From Amycolatopsis jejuensis (GTDB lineage: Bacteria > Actinomycetota > Actinomycetes > Mycobacteriales > Pseudonocardiaceae), in assembly GCF_000717335.1 (NCBI RefSeq), contig NZ_JNYZ01000025.1, forward strand, positions 1 to 64,000: a stretch of DNA of 64,000 nt, in the 5' to 3' direction. Under the pieces are notes generated by a model. It had not been told where the DNA came from. It ran no database searches and was given only the letters and a program-made list of their open reading frames with translations. Shown one piece after another: positions 60,587 to 64,000 of the stretch; within the stretch, counting starts at the first letter, position 1; each line of letters opens with the position of its first letter. A program made the translations under genes and the position numbers.

Positions 60587-61342
60587 ATGAAGATGCCGTG
60601 GCGCAAGGACCCCGGCCCGATCACGATCGCTGTGTTCGACCCGTCCGACCCGTCCGACCCGTCCGACCCGTCCGACCCGTTCGAGCGGCGCGGCGCGTTC
60701 CGGCGCGCGGGCCTGGTCGTCGGCGGGACCCGGCTGCCGCCGATCACCACGCCGAGCCTCACCGACCGGATGGCCGAGCAGGCGCGGGCGGCGTACCCGG
60801 CGGGAACCGGACCGGTCGGGAATGTGGTGCCGCACAAGACGATCGCCGTCGAAGGGCAGGTCGTGTACACCGGGCTGGGCGGCCGCGCAGCCGCGGTCGT
60901 ACTGCTCACGCCCGCGTTGCGCAAGAACCTCGACGGCCTCGGCGAAGCACTCGCGAACCACGGCGCCGAGCTCTACCTCGACGCCCACGACGGCTTCCTG
61001 CGGGCGTCCCTGCTGCTGCCCGAAACCGGCGTCGACCTGGACACCGGAATCCTGCTCTCCGGCGGCGACGTGCAGGAGTTCCTCCAGGCGGCCTACCGCA
61101 CCGAGGTGGTGGAACTGCACGTGCAGCACACCGCCAGCACCCGGCTGCTCCCGCTGGTCTGCTCGGCGGCCCGCATCCGCGAGGTGCTCGACGCAGGCCT
61201 CGCGAGGCTGGTCCGGCCCGCCCCGGCCGACCTCGCTACTGCGCTCACCACTGTGAACGGATCACTCAACCGGGAGGCACTCGTACGGCTGCGCGTGACC
61301 GGTCAGGCAGCACTCACCGTCACCTTCGACGTCGAGGTCTGA
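60587..61342 (+). CDS. Conserved-looking protein of unknown function
   Basis: A 251-residue cytosolic-looking protein. I do not recognise the family. It starts MKMPWRKDPGPITIAVF, then a stretch of DPS units from 9-base GACCCGTCC repeats (60638-60678), then GLVVGGTRLPPITTPSLTDR, AAVVLLTPALRKNLDGLGEALANHG and HVQHTASTRLLPLVCSAARIREVLDAGLA. Regular mixed alpha/beta composition and good codon bias support a real gene. The DPS stretch is likely to vary in length between strains. Confidence 0.7.
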   Translation: MKMPWRKDPGPITIAVFDPSDPSDPSDPSDPFERRGAFRRAGLVVGGTRLPPITTPSLTDRMAEQARAAYPAGTGPVGNVVPHKTIAVEGQVVYTGLGGRAAAVVLLTPALRKNLDGLGEALANHGAELYLDAHDGFLRASLLLPETGVDLDTGILLSGGDVQEFLQAAYRTEVVELHVQHTASTRLLPLVCSAARIREVLDAGLARLVRPAPADLATALTTVNGSLNREALVRLRVTGQAALTVTFDVEV

Positions 61343-61446
61343 CCCGCAGTACCCGCGGCCGGGTGAATCGCCGGAGAGCTGGTTCGAGGCCCGCCCGCGG
61401 GGGTACTTCACCGGCGACGGCACGCGGGCCGCCGAAGGAGACCTCC

Positions 61447-61716
61447 ATGCTCAGTCATCACGAACGCGTCGAGCTGGACAAGATCGAGCGCTGGTTCGAA
61501 ACCAGTGACCCGGAACTGGCGGACGCCCTGCGCCGCGGCAAACCGGCCCGCACCGCCATCCTGCTGACGACCTTCGCGATCCTGCTGGACGTCATCGCAT
61601 GCGGCCTGCTGGTCGCGGGCCTGGTCACCGCCAGCCCGGCACTGACGGTGTGCGCACTGTTCGCCGCGGCCGGCGGAGTGGCGGCCCACATCGCCCGCTG
61701 CCACGACCACGGCTGA
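61447..61716 (+). CDS. DUF3040-family small membrane protein
   Basis: An 89-residue protein: LSHHERVELDKIERWFETSDPELADAL at the start is the DUF3040 signature, followed by two membrane helices (AILLTTFAILLDVIACGLLVAG, ALTVCALFAAAGGVAAHIA). These proteins are common in actinobacteria and of unknown function. GGAGACCTCC precedes the ATG. Confidence 0.85.
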   Translation: MLSHHERVELDKIERWFETSDPELADALRRGKPARTAILLTTFAILLDVIACGLLVAGLVTASPALTVCALFAAAGGVAAHIARCHDHG

Positions 61717-62100
61717 CGCGCTTTCCGGCGGTTCTCCGGCCTCAGCCTCGGGTCGGTATCCCGGTGCCCGGGTGTGCACGGGTTAACGCCGCGTTCCGTT
61801 TCCCGCCGCACGCCTCCCTTCGCGATCTCGGCCAGCCCCACCCGCCACGCCAGGAACACTCCGGCCACACCCCGCCCGCCGGTCACGCCTCACCCAGCAG
61901 AGCCACCGCCGCCGGTGGTGCACCGCCCGGCCGCGTCTCGCCCCAGCCACCAAAGCCGCGCTTCATCCGCGTCGGCTTGGCACACCCTGCAGGGTCACAG
62001 CCACTCCCCTCCCTGCGTCGTCACCCCTCGACCCGCCGCCGAAACCGCCCACCCCACCTCCGGGATGCGCGCCGACACCCCGGCACCGCACACTGGTGCC
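61717..62100. other. Gene-free gap before dinB
   Basis: No supported gene, RNA or long repeat is seen here. Open frames across it are continuations of the dinB frame or shadows without Shine-Dalgarno sequences. The dinB promoter presumably lies in the right part. Confidence 0.5.
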
Positions 62101-63126
62101 GTGTCCGAGTGGGTCCTGCATGTCGATCTCGATCAGTTCATTGCTGCCGTGGAGGTTGCGCGGCGGCCGGAGCTGCGTGGGCGGCCGGTGATCGTCGGCG
62201 GGAATGGGGATCCGGCGGAGCGGGCGGTGGTGGCGACGGCGTCGTACGAGGCGCGGGAGTTCGGCGTCGACTCCGGTATGCCGTTGCGGCTGGCCGTGAA
62301 ACGCTGTCCCGACGCGGTCTTCCTTCCCGTCGACGGCCCCGCCTACCAGGAGGTCTCCGACCACGTCATGGCGAGGCTGCGGGAGTTCCCGGTCGTCGTG
62401 GAGGTGCTCGGCTGGGACGAGGCGTTCCTCGGCGTCACCGCGGACGATCCGGAGGCGCTGGCCGAGGACGTCCGGCGCGGGATCGAGGAGGAGACCGGGC
62501 TGTCGTCGTCCGTCGGGATCGGGGACAACAAGCTGCGGGCCAAGCTGGCGACCGGTTTCGCGAAACCCGCCGGGATCTACCGGCTCACCCAGGAGAACTG
62601 GTGGGACGTCATGGCCGAACGCCCGACCGACGCGTTGTGGGGCATCGGCCGCAAGACCGCCAAGAAGCTCGCCGAAGCCGGGTACACCACGGTGCTCGAA
62701 CTCGCCGCCGCGGACCCGGATGCGCTCGCCGCGAGGTTCGGGCCCCGGCTGGGTCCGTGGTACCGGCTGCTGGCGGGCGGGATCGGCGAGCGCGAGGTGA
62801 GCGCAACGCCGTACGTCGCGCGTTCCCGGGGCAGGGAAACGACATTCCAGCAAGATCTCACCGACAGCGCCGCCATCGTGGCGGAGATCGCGCGGCTGGC
62901 CGAGCGCGTCGCCCAGGACGTCGCCGAGGAAGGTCGGCCCGCGGCGCGCGTTGCGGTGAAGGTGCGCTTCGCGCCCTTCTTCACCCATTCGCACAGTGTG
63001 ACGTTGCCCGAACCGTCGTCCGACCCGGCCGTGCTCGCCGCCGCCGCGCAGGACGTGCTCGCCCGCTTCACGCTCGGCAAACCGGTGCGGCTGCTCGGAG
63101 TGCGCGCGGAGTTCCCCCGCGCTTGA
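62101..63126 (+). CDS. dinB: DNA polymerase IV (Y-family)
   Basis: A 341-residue translesion polymerase. Palm/finger motifs: VLHVDLDQFIAAVEVARRPELRGRPVIVGG with the first catalytic Asp pair, ATASYEAREFGVDSGMP, and VEVLGWDEAFLGV, where the family usually has SIDEA; here the acidic pair is WDEA. Thumb with helix-hairpin-helix LWGIGRKTAKKLAEAG, and the little finger with RGRETTFQQDLTD. It copies past damaged bases at low fidelity. GTG 62101 is chosen; the longer frame upstream is not family-like. Somewhat short at the C-terminus. Confidence 0.9.
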   Translation: MSEWVLHVDLDQFIAAVEVARRPELRGRPVIVGGNGDPAERAVVATASYEAREFGVDSGMPLRLAVKRCPDAVFLPVDGPAYQEVSDHVMARLREFPVVVEVLGWDEAFLGVTADDPEALAEDVRRGIEEETGLSSSVGIGDNKLRAKLATGFAKPAGIYRLTQENWWDVMAERPTDALWGIGRKTAKKLAEAGYTTVLELAAADPDALAARFGPRLGPWYRLLAGGIGEREVSATPYVARSRGRETTFQQDLTDSAAIVAEIARLAERVAQDVAEEGRPAARVAVKVRFAPFFTHSHSVTLPEPSSDPAVLAAAAQDVLARFTLGKPVRLLGVRAEFPRA

Positions 63127-63295
63127 CAGCGCGCGACCACCCTTGCCAAGGTGGAGTCCGACGCGCCCACCGGGGCGCGGCTCCGGGCCGAGAGGCGCTG
63201 CGACGGGGATTCCCCCGCCACGCTCGGCCCGCGGGATCTCGACCGAAGGGCGCCTCCTGCAAAGGAGGTGCACCGTGTCACGGGTGGCCGCTCGC

Positions 63296-64000
63296 TCAGC
63301 ACCGGCGCGCAAGGTGGAGCGTGGTGTCGGTGATCAGGTCCACCGTCTCGGGGAGTACCTGCCGGATCCGCTGAAAAGCCTGCTCCCGCAACGGAATCGG
63401 CAGCTCAAGGTATGCCGAGACGGTGGAAAGCAGACCCACGTACTGATCAGCGCGCACCGTCAATCGCTGGGGCAGCGCGACCTGCCGCACGTCCGCGAAC
63501 AACCCGGACCTCAGCAGTTCCGTCCCCGGCCACTGCAGGTCGTCCCCGGGCGGTGTGCCGTCCGGCGACGGGATCTCGTCGGTGACCAGAAACGACGCCC
63601 GGGCGCCCTGGATTGCTTGCGCCACCACGGGATCGGCGACCAGGACCGGCCCGCCGAACGACGCGAACACCCCGCCCGGCTCCAGCAGCGCGGCAATGCG
63701 CGGCCACCGCCGGTCCGGGTCCGTCCAGTGCAGTGCCGCCGCGGCGTAGACCAGTCCGTACTGCCGGTGCGGGCGCAGGTCTTCGAGCGCAGCCTGCTCG
63801 GTCTCGACGTCGGGCGGCACGTGCTTGCAGAGCTCGGCGAGCATGGCCCCGTCCGGTTCGGTCGCGGTGACCGCGATCCCCCGTGACGCGAAGAGCCGGG
63901 TCGCTTTCCCGGTCCCGGCACCGATTTCGAGTGCGGTGCGCACCGGCCGCCCGGCGTAAGCCAGCACCGCCGCGGCGAATTCCGCGGGATACCCCGGCCG
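63296..64000 (-). CDS. Class I SAM-dependent methyltransferase, cut by the right edge
   Basis: The visible 235 or so codons read RPGYPAEFAAAVLAYAGRP near the edge, SAM-binding ALEIGAGTGKATRLFASRGIAVTATEPDGAML, and AAAALHWTDPDRRWPRIAALLEPGGVFASFGGP. This is the ubiquinone/menaquinone-type methyltransferase 11 group acting on small molecules. The frame stays open to base 64000; the N-terminal start (usually one short helix before RPGYP) is outside. Confidence 0.88.
   Translation of the reverse strand, partial: RPGYPAEFAAAVLAYAGRPVRTALEIGAGTGKATRLFASRGIAVTATEPDGAMLAELCKHVPPDVETEQAALEDLRPHRQYGLVYAAAALHWTDPDRRWPRIAALLEPGGVFASFGGPVLVADPVVAQAIQGARASFLVTDEIPSPDGTPPGDDLQWPGTELLRSGLFADVRQVALPQRLTVRADQYVGLLSTVSAYLELPIPLREQAFQRIRQVLPETVDLITDTTLHLARRC

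Noticed and set aside
1..64000. CRISPR arrays, tRNA and rRNA genes, a prophage or integrative element.
   Set aside because: No regularly spaced identical repeats, no cloverleaf-like or rRNA words, and no integrase or phage structural genes were seen. The repeats found have variable units and spacing.

Overview
The window is very GC-rich actinobacterial DNA: strong codon bias, frequent GTG and TTG starts, and many ATGA or GTGA overlaps. It carries several putative F420-type luciferase-like oxidoreductases, a SigF/RsbW pair, a DUF3040 protein and a group of type VII (ESX) secreted proteins. An 18-base inverted repeat that I associate with Amycolatopsis intergenic regions occurs at two loci, so an Amycolatopsis-like member of the Pseudonocardiaceae is my best guess. 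This is an inference; no rRNA or tRNA is present to test it. The content is mostly accessory metabolism and regulation.

Layout. 1-480: decayed IS5-type transposase. 546-7442: ArsR-type regulator divergent from a Mg-type P-type ATPase, MgtC and a two-gene ABC exporter or importer (duplicated permease plus an ATPase with an extra C-terminal domain), with a palindromic operator and a structured leader between them. 7423-13056 (minus): MFS aromatic acid transporter, benzaldehyde-type dehydrogenase, benzoylformate decarboxylase and an IclR regulator, a likely mandelate or benzoylformate catabolic unit. 13145-18641: Amycolatopsis-type repeat, nucleotidyltransferase, double hairpin, small membrane protein, sirtuin, luciferase-like oxidoreductase, Tat-exported GH2 enzyme. 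18643-20672: PadR regulator and cytochrome P450 separated by a chain of four tiny overlapping ORFs that are diverged copies of the first 16 codons of the P450 gene. 20713-25410: alcohol dehydrogenase with an N-terminal frameshift, oxidoreductase, SMI1/KNR4 protein, STAS protein, and repeat-rich non-coding stretches. 25411-29640: bifunctional nuclease, RsbW-SigF, VOC protein, wrecked NDH-2 gene, another oxidoreductase. 29642-36693: sedolisin-type peptidase, SGNH hydrolase, MHS transporter, and a TetR-controlled hydrolase/oxidoreductase/cupin operon. 36700-41458: RpiR regulator divergent from an amino-acid-type ABC importer and an FAD amine oxidase. 41450-43305: ATP-dependent DNA ligase, MmcQ/YjbR protein and a repeat tail. 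43306-48690 (minus): ESX-associated operon (EspG-like, small protein, PPE-like Pro/Gly-rich protein, EspC-like repeat protein, YbaB-like protein) without the secretion machine. 48979-54296: flavin reductase, then TauE plus a three-subunit molybdenum hydroxylase of form II type. 54346-64000: RibA, epoxide hydrolase, Ser/Thr kinase with two downstream FHA-like proteins, beta-helix protein, unknown protein, DUF3040, DinB, and a methyltransferase cut by the window edge.

The most unusual signal is a recurring one: short stretches at gene ends are copied in tandem beside the parent gene. At the P450 the 5-prime end is copied; each copy keeps a Shine-Dalgarno sequence, a start codon and a stop-start overlap, and the differences between copies are mostly synonymous, suggesting that the mini-peptides are really translated. 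At the oxidoreductase/SMI1 junction and downstream of the MmcQ gene it is the 3-prime ends that are repeated. Two other intergenic stretches hold degenerate tandem repeats of 50-90 bases.
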